Below, piece after piece: positions 46,832 through 56,153 of a stretch of 64,000 nucleotides of DNA. Source of the DNA: Marinifilum fragile JCM 15579 (lineage in GTDB: Bacteria > Bacteroidota > Bacteroidia > Bacteroidales > Marinifilaceae). The notes under the pieces were generated by a model. That model worked only from the letters and a program-made list of their open reading frames with translations, ran no database searches and was not told the DNA's origin. The translations under genes were made by a program, and so were the position numbers. How positions within the stretch are numbered: the stretch's first letter is position 1; each line of letters starts with the position of its first letter. The stretch covers positions 1-64,000 of the forward strand of contig NZ_BAZX01000013.1 in the NCBI RefSeq assembly GCF_001310955.1, in the 5' to 3' direction.

Positions 46832-46892
46832 CTTAAGAATGAAGCTCTGAGGTTCAGCATTTTTGACATGGTTGATTGAGTGTTGAATCCAA

Positions 46893-46920
46893 ACCCCGAC
46901 TTGGTAACTCGGGGTTTTTC
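46893..46920 (+). terminator. terminator after the helical protein gene
   Basis: AACCCCGA (46893-46900) pairs with TCGGGGTT (46910-46917), followed by T. It lies 61 bp after the stop. Confidence 0.8.
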
Positions 46921-46932
46921 TTTGGCAAAAAA

Positions 46933-46962
46933 AATCCTCAAACTCCGAAGAGAATGAGGATT
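46933..46962 (-). terminator. terminator of the LolA-like protein gene
   Basis: AATCCTCA (46933-46940) pairs with TGAGGATT (46955-46962). On the minus strand it is followed by TTTTTTTT, 21 bp after that gene's stop. Confidence 0.82.
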
Positions 46963-46982
46963 ACATAAAGGTTCAGCCGTAG

Positions 46983-48188
46983 TTATTTTTTACTCAAAGT
47001 ATTTTCAGTTTTTCTGGTATAGGTTAATCTGGCTTGTGGTTTCCAGGTTTTACCTTCGTCGGTTGATACTTTGTTTTCTACGGTAAATTGGTTGTTGTCA
47101 ATTTGGGTATAGGTAAATTGGCGACACATTCTCGTAGGATTTGCTTTGTCGGAGTAGCTTACCTGTGTATCTTCCATTACCAATACATTGTCTTTTAATT
47201 CACCCTGAAACATGTCGAATGTTGATGCAAAATCGTTGAATGCAGCAATTCTGTATTTCTGGGTTCCAGCATCGTATGTAAAGTTAATGCTTAGCTTATT
47301 TGGGAAACCATTTTCGTAGCTAATCTGTTCTTGCAACAAGTTGGTCGAAGCAAATTTGATACAAGATTCCGTACTTCCTCGTTCCTGATAGGTACCACGA
47401 CGTCCCATAAACTCAAGTTTTACATCCCAGTCACCTTCCATAAAAGCCAATTTCGAGATCTCTTTGCGTTTAGGCATCGCAAATAAAGATTTATCGATTT
47501 TAGGGTTAAGTTCTACACTCTCGATTTGGGTGATGCGATCGCGTTGCCAAAAAGTGCGTTCAATAAAGAAAGGAACAATAATGCCGTCAACTTCTCTAAA
47601 GTCATCAAAATACATTTCGGCTGGCACCGGTTGAGCAAAATCCACCCAAGGCGCTTCACATTTGTACTCAAAATAGGTTTTGGTGTTCAGGTACCATTTT
47701 TCCGATTTACCATCCTCACGTGTAAGTTTTAGCACGTACATTTCGTCGCCATCTACATTTTCTTTTCCGATATACTCTACCTGATGACCTTTCTTCTTGT
47801 AGTTTAAAAAAGGAGTGAAGAATTCAGCTTTTTGTTTGAAAACATTGGTTTCGCTTGAATTGATGTTTCTTGCATATTCAATCTCTTGCCAAGGATCGAT
47901 GGTCCAACCGCACTTTCCATTAAATCCTTCGAAAACATGTTTCTCGCCTAAAAACAAATCCGAGTAATAGGCTCCGCATTTTGTTTTGTAGCTTGTAAAG
48001 TTCTTTTCAAGACTAAAAGCGGTAAAACGACCCGTTATTTTCAGGGCTTCCACCTTATCCCATTTTTCTGCTCCTCCGTGTGCTTCAATGTGCTTGGCAA
48101 TAATTTCTTCAGCGGTTTGAGCTACAAGAATACCAGGCGTTAAAAACAAGAAAAACAGAAAGAATACTTGTAGTTTTTTCAGTTTCAT
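46983..48188 (-). CDS. secreted LolA-like protein with C-terminal DUF1579-like domain
   Basis: This encodes 401 residues with a signal peptide (KLQVFFLFFLFLTPGILVAQ). The first mature domain (about 25-230: IIAKHIEAHGGAEKWDKVEALKITG, GWTIDPW, KSEKWYLNTKTYFEYK, FFIERTF) looks like an outer membrane lipoprotein-sorting/MucB fold, which may bind lipids. The second (about 245-400, FMEGDWDVKLEFMGRRGTYQERGSTE) resembles DUF1579-type beta proteins. No function is known. It lies just downstream of the beta-propeller gene with a 51-bp gap, and both are exported. Confidence 0.75.
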   Translation of the reverse strand: MKLKKLQVFFLFFLFLTPGILVAQTAEEIIAKHIEAHGGAEKWDKVEALKITGRFTAFSLEKNFTSYKTKCGAYYSDLFLGEKHVFEGFNGKCGWTIDPWQEIEYARNINSSETNVFKQKAEFFTPFLNYKKKGHQVEYIGKENVDGDEMYVLKLTREDGKSEKWYLNTKTYFEYKCEAPWVDFAQPVPAEMYFDDFREVDGIIVPFFIERTFWQRDRITQIESVELNPKIDKSLFAMPKRKEISKLAFMEGDWDVKLEFMGRRGTYQERGSTESCIKFASTNLLQEQISYENGFPNKLSINFTYDAGTQKYRIAAFNDFASTFDMFQGELKDNVLVMEDTQVSYSDKANPTRMCRQFTYTQIDNNQFTVENKVSTDEGKTWKPQARLTYTRKTENTLSKK

Positions 48189-48239
48189 TTGGGTATATTT
48201 TATTGATTATTTTTTGATTTTACAGACTCAATTTCCGAA

Positions 48240-49466
48240 TTATTTTAATTCGTAGCAAGCCATTTCAGTTAGATTTCTTAAGTAGATTTTTCCATTTGCA
48301 AACGAAGGTGCAGTCCATGATTTACCATCAATAGCCTGAATGTTGCCTAGCTCGGTATATGCATCAGGAGTAGCTTTTACCTGAATTAATTTCCCTTTAT
48401 CTGAAAGCACCAAAAGCTGATCGCCAATGCGAATTAAACTTCCTTTACCATAACCTCTTTTTGTCCACTTTTTTTCACCGGTTTTAACCGAAATACATTG
48501 TAGGGCTGCTACATGGAAACCATATACATAGCCATTGTAATAAATTGATGAGCTATAGTCGTTTTTCATACTGGTACCACGTGATATTTCTTTTGCTTTA
48601 TTGTTGTTTACCTCAAGAACAATAAACCCAGGATTTCTAACGGCCGAAATAAATATCTTGTTGCCATCAAACACAATTGGCATTCCTGTAGGATTGCTAA
48701 TGGGAGAGTTGTATGTCCAGAGTGTATCGCCTGCAGTAGTTAAAGAGTATACTTTTCTGCCGTTGGCAAAAATGATGCATTCCTTATCGTTAATTTTACC
48801 ATGCACAGGTGAGTTGTAGGTGGCTATGCCTTCTCCTTTTTGCCATACTTCCTTACCTGTACTTTTGTCGAAGGCCATAAATGCTCTTGAATCGGTACCA
48901 CCAACTTCAACAATTATATTGTTTCCTACAATTACTGGTGAAGAACTAAAACCCCAACGTGGAACTTTACTTCCATATTCTTTCATAAAATCTACTTGCC
49001 AAAGAGTTTTTCCATCTTCTTTCGAATTGGCACTTAGTTTTCCGTAGCTGCTAAGGCTGTAAACATTCTTTTCTCCAATTGCGGGAGTAGATCTAGGTCC
49101 ATCGCCAAAGGTGTCGAAGAACATGTTATCAACTCTAGTTCTCCATATTTCATCCCCGGTTTTTTCGTCGAAGGCCGCAATAAACTCATCACCGGTAATG
49201 CTATCTTTTCTTTCGCTGGTCATGGTGTAAATATTACCTCCGGCAATTGTAAGTTCAGAGAAGGCATCGCCGAGCTTTTTTTTCCAAACCAGTTTGGGTT
49301 CTTTGTCAGTGAAACTCGTAAGATCAACATTGTCGGCAGAACCACTTCGGTTAGCGCCTCTAAATTGATTCCATTCCTGGCTTGGAACTTCTTGAGAATG
49401 TGCATGATTTAATAGCGCAGAAAACAGTATTGCGCAAATGGTAAAAAATAGATTGGTCTTTTTCAT
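48240..49466 (-). CDS. secreted PQQ-like beta-propeller protein
   Basis: This 408-residue protein has a signal peptide (MKKTNLFFTICAILFSALLNHAHSQ) and repeated PQQ-type blades with G-x-x-W anchors (WNQFRGANRSG, GDEIWRT, GKTLWQV, GKEVWQKG, GDTLWTY, GEKKWTKRG). The N-terminal WNQFRGANRSGSA is typical of the Bacteroidota/Planctomycetota outer membrane propellers. It shares the minus-strand unit with the LolA-like gene. It may be a scaffold or dehydrogenase-related protein; catalytic residues are not clear. Confidence 0.85.
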   Translation of the reverse strand: MKKTNLFFTICAILFSALLNHAHSQEVPSQEWNQFRGANRSGSADNVDLTSFTDKEPKLVWKKKLGDAFSELTIAGGNIYTMTSERKDSITGDEFIAAFDEKTGDEIWRTRVDNMFFDTFGDGPRSTPAIGEKNVYSLSSYGKLSANSKEDGKTLWQVDFMKEYGSKVPRWGFSSSPVIVGNNIIVEVGGTDSRAFMAFDKSTGKEVWQKGEGIATYNSPVHGKINDKECIIFANGRKVYSLTTAGDTLWTYNSPISNPTGMPIVFDGNKIFISAVRNPGFIVLEVNNNKAKEISRGTSMKNDYSSSIYYNGYVYGFHVAALQCISVKTGEKKWTKRGYGKGSLIRIGDQLLVLSDKGKLIQVKATPDAYTELGNIQAIDGKSWTAPSFANGKIYLRNLTEMACYELK

Positions 49467-49876
49467 TTGATTATTATTGTTTGATATTAGTCTTTTAGGT
49501 TTAGATTAAAATACGATAAAGAATTGAAAATCATATTTATCAACACATTGATATATCAAATACCAAGCCTAAGAATAGAAGTGGCAAGTTATAAGCCAAT
49601 TAATAAAATGGCAGCTTTTAGAAGTGCCATAAAGTTGTTCGGTAATGAACAATTCATGTCCGTAAATGAATCAATTTTCAACTTAAATTTTAGCTCTATT
49701 TAGAATGAGATTTCGATGTTCTTTGTATGAAGGTCGAAAGTTTGGTAGTTCCCTTATTTAAAACTGGTATGAATAGATTAGATGTGTTCCCAAACAGATA
49801 ATATTTAGGCTTATCAGTAACATAAATATTCAACTTTGCAGAAGCTAAATGAGATACGTGATTACAATTATATCTT
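49467..49876. other. divergent promoter region, no gene seen
   Basis: These 410 bp separate the minus-strand propeller gene from the plus-strand hydrogenase-like cluster. They are AT-rich, without repeats or ORFs of note. They should contain both promoters; a weak TAnnTTTG-like box (CAACTTTG, about 49832) could serve the plus-strand cluster. Confidence 0.45.
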
Positions 49877-51586
49877 ATGGATGTTTTAAAGCCAGTTTAT
49901 ACAGAACAGAACGATTGTCAGGATTGCTACAAGTGCATACGTGAATGTACTTTAAAGGCAATTAAGGTAGTGAACAATTCAGCTCAAATTCTTCACAACG
50001 ATTGTATTTATTGTGGTACTTGTACGCAAATATGCCCTGTAAATGCAAAAAAAGTACGTGACGATGTGAAACGAGTAAAAATGATGATTAATCGAGGTGA
50101 TCGTATCATTGTTTCCATAGCGCCATCATTCGTAACTGAGTTTCCTAACCTAAAGGATGATCAGTTTATTTCAGCTTTGAAAGAATTGGGTTTTGCTGAA
50201 GTTTCAGAAACAGCACTTGGGGCTCAAGAGGTTTCAAAACATGTAGCTAGCTATGTAGATAGTGGAGAGAATGGCGTTTACATTTCATCGGCTTGTCCTT
50301 CGGTAGTAGAAATGATTTGTAAGCACTATCCGGAATATAAGCAGAATATTACCCCGTTTTTATCTCCCTTGTTAACTCATGCGAAGTACTTAAAAGAAAA
50401 ATCGCCTGATTCAAAAGTTGTTTTTATCGGACCATGTATAGCTAAGAAAGTGGAAAGTGATGAATTTCCTGAATTATTGGATGCATCCTTAACATTTACT
50501 GATTTGAAAAATTGGTTCGACGAGGAAAATTTGGATCCCTATCTGTTTCCTGAGGATAAAGTCAATAATAAATTTATTCCAGGCAAAGCCGGACGTGGCA
50601 TTTTATATCCGATTGATGGAGGTATGATCATGGGGATAAAAGAAAATGTTAGCGCTACCGATGCGGTTTACATGACCTTTTCTGGCATTGGAAATATTAA
50701 AAATGTTTTAAGCGATTTAAATAAATATGGTAAAACCAACAAACTGTTTTTAGAGTTGTTGGCCTGCGAAGGCGGATGTGTGAATGGTCCTGGTACTGAA
50801 AAGGAGTACTCTACGGCCATTAAACGTCTAGAGGTAATTAATAAGTTAGATTCTGATGAAGTAGCTGTTTTGAATGCCGATTTTTCTATTCAGCGTAACT
50901 TTGAATCTATTTTGCCAATTCCAAAATATGAACATTCTGAAAATAGTATCAAAGAGGCCTTAACCATGATTGGGAAGTATTCTGACAAAGATGAAATCAA
51001 TTGTGGAGGATGTGGATACAATTCATGTAGAGAATTTGCAAAGGCTTACTTGGAGGATCGTTCAGAACCGAATATGTGCGTGTCATATATGAGGAAAATC
51101 GCACAGGATAAATCTTCTGCTTTGCTGCGTAAAATTCCTTCTGGGGTTGTAATTGTAAACGATGAGTTGAAAATTATAGAGGCCAATCAAAGTTTTGCCG
51201 GAATATTAGGAGAAGAGATTGAAGAGGTGTACCAAACCATACCTGGTTTGGTAGATGCTGATTTGAAAAAGATAATCCCATTCCATAAGCTGTTTGCATC
51301 AGCTTTAACAACAGGAGTTGATAATTTAGAGCGAGATATAAAACATGAAAATAAAATACTACATGTAAGTATTTTTAGTATCCATAAACATAAAATTGTA
51401 GGGGCAATTGTTCGGGATATGTCGCAACCTTACATACAAAGGGAAGAGGTTGTGAACAGGGCAAAAACTGTGAACAGGAAAAATTTGGAAACAGTTCAGA
51501 AGATTGCATACCTACTTGGAGAAAATGCATCGGAAACAGAAGAAATGCTGAATTCGATTGTAGAATTTTATAAGCCAGCAGAATAA
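49877..51586 (+). CDS. [FeFe]-hydrogenase-like sensory protein with C-terminal PAS domain, paralogue 1
   Basis: This encodes 569 residues. Two N-terminal 4Fe-4S clusters (CQDCYKCIRECT and CIYCGTCTQICP) lead to an H-cluster domain with SSACPS (Cys140), GPCIAKK (Cys187) and CEGGCVNGPG (Cys297, Cys301), so all four ligands of the H-cluster cubane are present. The residue before Cys140 is Ala, where catalytic hydrogenases have the proton-transfer cysteine. Then come a further Fe-S motif CGGCGYNSCREFA and a PAS domain (about 415-520). This architecture fits putative sensory [FeFe]-hydrogenases, often coupled to Ser/Thr phosphatases. It begins a five-gene same-strand cluster; no HydEFG maturases are in the window. 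Confidence 0.85.
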   Translation: MDVLKPVYTEQNDCQDCYKCIRECTLKAIKVVNNSAQILHNDCIYCGTCTQICPVNAKKVRDDVKRVKMMINRGDRIIVSIAPSFVTEFPNLKDDQFISALKELGFAEVSETALGAQEVSKHVASYVDSGENGVYISSACPSVVEMICKHYPEYKQNITPFLSPLLTHAKYLKEKSPDSKVVFIGPCIAKKVESDEFPELLDASLTFTDLKNWFDEENLDPYLFPEDKVNNKFIPGKAGRGILYPIDGGMIMGIKENVSATDAVYMTFSGIGNIKNVLSDLNKYGKTNKLFLELLACEGGCVNGPGTEKEYSTAIKRLEVINKLDSDEVAVLNADFSIQRNFESILPIPKYEHSENSIKEALTMIGKYSDKDEINCGGCGYNSCREFAKAYLEDRSEPNMCVSYMRKIAQDKSSALLRKIPSGVVIVNDELKIIEANQSFAGILGEEIEEVYQTIPGLVDADLKKIIPFHKLFASALTTGVDNLERDIKHENKILHVSIFSIHKHKIVGAIVRDMSQPYIQREEVVNRAKTVNRKNLETVQKIAYLLGENASETEEMLNSIVEFYKPAE

Positions 51587-51611
51587 AAACCAAAGCTAAA
51601 GTTGAACGGAT

Positions 51612-52796
51612 ATGCAAGATGATTTTTACATAGAGGTTGAATGTCAGCAAAGAAATCAGGTAGGCCAATCGATTTGCGGTGATGTTTTTATGTCGCGAAA
51701 GCTTAAAGATGAAGGCCGAACGATACTGGTACTTTCCGATGGTTTGGGCAGTGGTGTAAAAGCCAATGTGTTGGCAACACTTACCGCTTCGATGATTTTG
51801 AATTACATGAAGGTGAACAAGGATATCAGAAAAGCTGCTGAAATCATCATGAAAACTCTGCCTGTTTGTAGCAAGCGAAAAGCTGGATACTCTACCTTTA
51901 CCATTGTAGAAATTGAGTGTGATGGTGATACCCGGATTATTAGTTATGATAATCCTGATTGTTTGATATTAAGGGGATTGGAATCTTATAAGCCTGAATG
52001 TGAAGAATTACATCCGGAAGGAGAAGCCAATAAGGGTAAAATACTTTATTCATATCGATTTAAAGCACAAAAGGAAGATCGAATTATATTCTGTTCTGAT
52101 GGTGTAACCAATTCGGGAATGGGAACCAGACGTTTGCCATTTGGTTGGGGGATGGAAAATGTGGATCAGTTTGCAAAAGCTTTGATTAGAAAGCAACCTT
52201 ATGTTTCTGCTCGCCGTTTGGGAAATTATATTGTAGAAAGAGCTTGTGCAAACAATAGTAATCAGCCTAAGGATGATACTTCGTGCGCAGTTTTATATTA
52301 CCGAGAACCTCGTAATTTGATGATTTGTACAGGGCCTCCTTACGAAAAATCGAAAGATGTGCAGCTGGTAAAGCAAATGAGTGAGTTTGAGGGAACAAAA
52401 ATTGTGTGTGGAGGAACAACCGCTGGGATTGTTTCCAGAGAGTTGCAAAAACCTATAAAAGTTGATTTAAATATTTGCGATAGCGAATTGCCTCCAGTTT
52501 CCTTTATTGATGGTGTTGATTTGGTGACCGAGGGAATATTGACATTGGGTAAGGTGAATAGAATCTTAAGCAATTACAATCAAAATACGGTTTTAAGAAA
52601 TGGCCCCGCCGATAAAATTGTTAAACTTCTACTCGAAAGCGACAAGATATTTATCATTAATGGAACCAAAATCAATGTTGCACATCAGGATCCCAAACTT
52701 CCTGTTGAATTGGAAATTAGACGCACCGTTGTAAAGAATATCGTTGCCTTGTTAGAGGAAAAGTTTTTAAAAGAAGTAGATCTTAGCTATATTTAA
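51612..52796 (+). CDS. SpoIIE-family protein phosphatase, paralogue 1
   Basis: This 394-residue protein starts 25 bp after the hydrogenase-like gene. Residues ~1-235 form a PP2C/SpoIIE phosphatase: metal-binding aspartates lie in SICGDVF, LSDGLGSG, CSDGVTNSG and PKDDTSC. Residues ~236-394 form a further domain not typical of SpoIIE, with CTGPPYEK, CGGTTAG and LVTEGILTLGKV; it is shared with paralogue 2. SpoIIE enzymes dephosphorylate STAS-type anti-anti-sigma proteins or other Ser/Thr substrates. None is encoded nearby. Confidence 0.88.
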   Translation: MQDDFYIEVECQQRNQVGQSICGDVFMSRKLKDEGRTILVLSDGLGSGVKANVLATLTASMILNYMKVNKDIRKAAEIIMKTLPVCSKRKAGYSTFTIVEIECDGDTRIISYDNPDCLILRGLESYKPECEELHPEGEANKGKILYSYRFKAQKEDRIIFCSDGVTNSGMGTRRLPFGWGMENVDQFAKALIRKQPYVSARRLGNYIVERACANNSNQPKDDTSCAVLYYREPRNLMICTGPPYEKSKDVQLVKQMSEFEGTKIVCGGTTAGIVSRELQKPIKVDLNICDSELPPVSFIDGVDLVTEGILTLGKVNRILSNYNQNTVLRNGPADKIVKLLLESDKIFIINGTKINVAHQDPKLPVELEIRRTVVKNIVALLEEKFLKEVDLSYI

Positions 52797-52826
52797 ACTG
52801 TACTAGATAACAAAACAATAAACTAG

Positions 52827-53078
52827 ATGGCTGAGAAAATTGAAATCACCATTTGCTTGGGAAGCTCATGTTTTTCAAGAGGTAATGGTAAAGCTCTTAA
52901 AGCAATTAATACTTACTTAGAAGAAAATAAATTAAAAGATAAGGTTTTCTTTCACGGAGAACTTTGTACGGGCAATTGCGCCAAAGGACCAATTCTTAAA
53001 ATTGATGATGAATTATACGAGGAAATTGATCCTGAAGGTGTAATTGAAATATTGAATGGGGTTTTTGGCCTTGTTTAA
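52827..53078 (+). CDS. thioredoxin-like 2Fe-2S ferredoxin
   Basis: This 83-residue protein has cysteines as CLGSSC (Cys10, Cys15) and LCTGNC (Cys47, Cys51), the NuoE/HydC-type 2Fe-2S layout. It lies between the two hydrogenase/phosphatase modules with 30- and 37-bp gaps. It could pass electrons between the hydrogenase-like proteins and a donor or acceptor; this is inferred from position. The small size rules out a diaphorase subunit by itself. Confidence 0.88.
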   Translation: MAEKIEITICLGSSCFSRGNGKALKAINTYLEENKLKDKVFFHGELCTGNCAKGPILKIDDELYEEIDPEGVIEILNGVFGLV

Positions 53079-53115
53079 TTTATGCTTTAGTTTCCAATCC
53101 TAAAATCCCCGTATT

Positions 53116-54966
53116 ATGCCTTTAATCCTAACCAATAAGGACAAGTGTAATCTTAGTTATACTTGCATTCGTGTTTGTCCCGCCAAAGCGATAAAAATAG
53201 AGAATGACTATGCCCATATCATTGGAAATAGATGTATTGGATGTGGAAATTGTGTAACCGTTTGTGCTCAAAATGCAATCGAGTATAGGAATTCCGAAGA
53301 TCGGGTTAAAATCTTATTGAGTGGTAACGATCCAGTTGTTGCGATTTGTGATCCAAGTATTTCTGGTGAGTTTGATGATATTTTGGATTATAGAAATTTT
53401 GTAGGAATGATTCGTGCTTTAGGCTTTGACTATGTGGTTGAAGCTGCATTTGGTGCCGACTTGGTTGCCTATAAATACAAGAATCTTTTCGATAATTTCC
53501 ATGGTAAATACTACATATCAACCAAGTGTCCGGCAGTGGTAAATCAGGTAGAGAATTTTCATCCAGATTTGGTTGAAAATCTTGCTCCCATTGTGCCTCC
53601 AAACGTGGCAATGGCGAAGGTTGTACGTAAAAAATATGGGAAAAATGTAAAGGTGGTTTCTCTATCGCCATGTGTTGCAAGTAAAAATGATTTAAAGTTT
53701 TTCAATAGTACGGATGGAGATATTCATGCGGTACTTAGTTTTGTTGAACTCAGAAAATTATTTAAAGAATATGAAATTACAGAGAATTCTGTAGAGTTTT
53801 CAGAATTTGATCCTCCCTTTGCTCGTTTAGGTGGTTTGTTTCCAATTAGTCATGGTTTGTTCCAGGCTGCAGACATTGATGTTAGCATGTTAAACGGTGA
53901 CATAATCAGTACCGAAGGAAGAAATAACTTTTTGCGTTCCATTAATGAATTTAAAACTCAGCATAATTTAAATCAACATTTGGATTTATTTTATTGCGAA
54001 GGATGTATCATGGGGCCTGGAACTTCTGTTGGGGGGCGTAAGTTTTCAAGAAGGTCACAGGTTATAAGATATGTTCGAAAGAGGTTGAAGACCTTTGATG
54101 AGAAACAATGGCAAAGGGAAATAGATGAATACAAGAATTTAGATCTTAACCGAGGTTTCAAATCGAGAGGACAAAGCCTTCCAACTCCATCGGAAGAGGA
54201 AGTGAATCAGGTTCTTGTTGAAATGGGAAAAGAGAAGATTGAAGATCAGTTAGGTTGTGGTTCTTGCGGTTATGAGTCATGCCGTGAGTTTGCCATTGCG
54301 AAATGTCAAGGCTTGGCAAATTTTGAGATGTGTTCTTCCTACACCATTAAGAATATGAATTCTGTGATCAAAGAACTCAATACGACAAATTCTAAACTTT
54401 CTCAAACTAAAACAGCTTTAAAAGAATCGGAGAGGATAGCCAATGAAGAAAGAGCCATAGCTCAAGAAGCTTCGGAAACGGTATCTGCCATGTTGCAAAA
54501 ATTGCCTTCTGGAGTTGTAATTGTAGATGAAAACTTAAAAGTTATCGAATCTAACACTAGCTTTATTGATTTATTGGGAGATGAAGCAAAAATGTTAAGT
54601 GAAATTATTCCTGGTTTAGTTGACGCGGACTTAAAGAAATTGATTCCATTCCACAAGCTGTTTTCAACAGTTATTCTTAATGGTGAAGATATTTTGAATA
54701 AAGATGTTCACTATGGTAATTCTTTATTTAATGTATCGGTATTTACAATTAAGAAAAACAAAATTGTAGGTGGAATTATCCGTGATTTATATGCTCCTGA
54801 AGTGAGAAAAGAAGAGGTGATAGGAAGAGCAAGAGCTGTAATTAAGGAAAACCTTCAAACCGTTCAACAAATTGCATTTTTACTAGGAGAAAGTGCCTCC
54901 AAGACAGAGAAATTATTGAATTCAATTATCAAATCTCACACTCCGGGTGATAAAGAAAATTCATAA
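53116..54966 (+). CDS. [FeFe]-hydrogenase-like sensory protein with PAS domain, paralogue 2
   Basis: This encodes 616 residues with the same overall plan as paralogue 1. The first Fe-S motif reads CNLSYTCIRVCP, with Ser where a cysteine is usual. The second is CIGCGNCVTVCA. H-cluster domain signatures are STKCPAV (Cys138), SPCVASK (Cys186) and YCEGCIMGPG (Cys294, Cys297), so the last pair is C-x2-C instead of the normal C-x3-C, and Lys precedes Cys138. CGSCGYESCREFA follows, then a coiled coil (about 410-450) and a PAS domain. The altered ligands suggest a modified or non-catalytic metal centre. It overlaps nothing; the phosphatase gene follows after 2 nt. Confidence 0.83.
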   Translation: MPLILTNKDKCNLSYTCIRVCPAKAIKIENDYAHIIGNRCIGCGNCVTVCAQNAIEYRNSEDRVKILLSGNDPVVAICDPSISGEFDDILDYRNFVGMIRALGFDYVVEAAFGADLVAYKYKNLFDNFHGKYYISTKCPAVVNQVENFHPDLVENLAPIVPPNVAMAKVVRKKYGKNVKVVSLSPCVASKNDLKFFNSTDGDIHAVLSFVELRKLFKEYEITENSVEFSEFDPPFARLGGLFPISHGLFQAADIDVSMLNGDIISTEGRNNFLRSINEFKTQHNLNQHLDLFYCEGCIMGPGTSVGGRKFSRRSQVIRYVRKRLKTFDEKQWQREIDEYKNLDLNRGFKSRGQSLPTPSEEEVNQVLVEMGKEKIEDQLGCGSCGYESCREFAIAKCQGLANFEMCSSYTIKNMNSVIKELNTTNSKLSQTKTALKESERIANEERAIAQEASETVSAMLQKLPSGVVIVDENLKVIESNTSFIDLLGDEAKMLSEIIPGLVDADLKKLIPFHKLFSTVILNGEDILNKDVHYGNSLFNVSVFTIKKNKIVGGIIRDLYAPEVRKEEVIGRARAVIKENLQTVQQIAFLLGESASKTEKLLNSIIKSHTPGDKENS

Positions 54967-54968
54967 GA

Positions 54969-56153
54969 ATGGAAGATAAATTTCACATTGATATTGATTG
55001 TCAGCAGTTATACCATCATGGGGATATGATTTGTGGTGATGTTTTTCTTTCTAGAAGAATAAAAGAGGAAAACAGAACAATTGCAGTTTTAAGTGATGGA
55101 ATGGGGAGTGGTGTAAAAGCAAATGTTTTGGCAACACTTACGGCTTCTATGGCAATGAATTTTACGGCGGAGCATAAGGATGTAATATCAATTGCCGAAA
55201 TTATCATGAACACGCTACCTGTTTGTAGTGTTCGAAAGGTTAGCTATTCTACATTCACCATTATAGATATTGAATATGATGGAACAACCAGAATTATAGA
55301 GTTTGATAATCCTTGTTGTGTAGTTATGCGTGGAGCTGAAGTTTATGATCCAGGATGGAGAACAATAACTCTTGATAGTGAAGAGAATCAAGGAAAACAG
55401 TTAAGAACTTGTTCGTTTACGGCAAGAAAAGAGGATAGAATTTTGTTTTGGTCCGATGGCATTATGCAATCGGGAATGGGAAGTAGAGAGTTGCCATTTG
55501 GTTGGGGGCACGAGAATGCATTGAATTACGTAAAGAATATTGTACGAACAACACCATTTATATCTGCAAGAAATTTAGGTTTGCAATTGGTGAAGAAGGC
55601 ATCCAGAAATGACAATGATGAACCTAAAGATGATACCAGTGCAGGGGTAATATACTATAGAGAGCCAAGAAAGCTTTTAATTTGTACCGGACCACCTTTT
55701 GAAAAGGACAAAGATTCTGAATACGCAATGCGTGTTTACCACTTTAAGGGAAAGAAAATTATCTGTGGAGGTACCACTGCTGAGATACTTGCTCGAGAAT
55801 TGAATTTAAAATTTGCGGCAGGTATGAAAATTACTGATCCTGAATTACCACCAGCATCATATATGGAAGGCATCAACTTGGTTACAGAGGGAATTCTTAC
55901 CATAGGAAAGGTAGCTCGAATCCTGGACGAATATACTATTGATTATGATTTGGGAGATGGACCTGCTGATCAAATTGTGCATTATTTGTTACAGAGTGAT
56001 AAGATTTCAATCATATCCGGTACTCGTATAAATTTTGCTCATCAGGATCCAAGCTTGCCTGTAGAACTTGAAATTAGAAGAACCGTGGTAAAGAAGATTG
56101 TAGGTTTACTGGAAGAAAAGTTTTTAAAGGATGTAAGCTTAACTTTTATTTAG
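54969..56153 (+). CDS. SpoIIE-family protein phosphatase, paralogue 2
   Basis: This 394-residue protein has the same length as paralogue 1. Phosphatase aspartates lie in MICGDVF, LSDGMGSG, WSDGIMQSG and PKDDTSAG. The extra C-terminal domain has CTGPPFEK, CGGTTAE and LVTEGILTIGKV, and the two proteins are nearly identical in the last 45 residues (KISIISGTRINFAHQDP in paralogue 2). The 2-nt gap to the hydrogenase-like gene supports coupled expression. Its last 4 nt overlap the end of the convergent receiver gene. Confidence 0.88.
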   Translation: MEDKFHIDIDCQQLYHHGDMICGDVFLSRRIKEENRTIAVLSDGMGSGVKANVLATLTASMAMNFTAEHKDVISIAEIIMNTLPVCSVRKVSYSTFTIIDIEYDGTTRIIEFDNPCCVVMRGAEVYDPGWRTITLDSEENQGKQLRTCSFTARKEDRILFWSDGIMQSGMGSRELPFGWGHENALNYVKNIVRTTPFISARNLGLQLVKKASRNDNDEPKDDTSAGVIYYREPRKLLICTGPPFEKDKDSEYAMRVYHFKGKKIICGGTTAEILARELNLKFAAGMKITDPELPPASYMEGINLVTEGILTIGKVARILDEYTIDYDLGDGPADQIVHYLLQSDKISIISGTRINFAHQDPSLPVELEIRRTVVKKIVGLLEEKFLKDVSLTFI

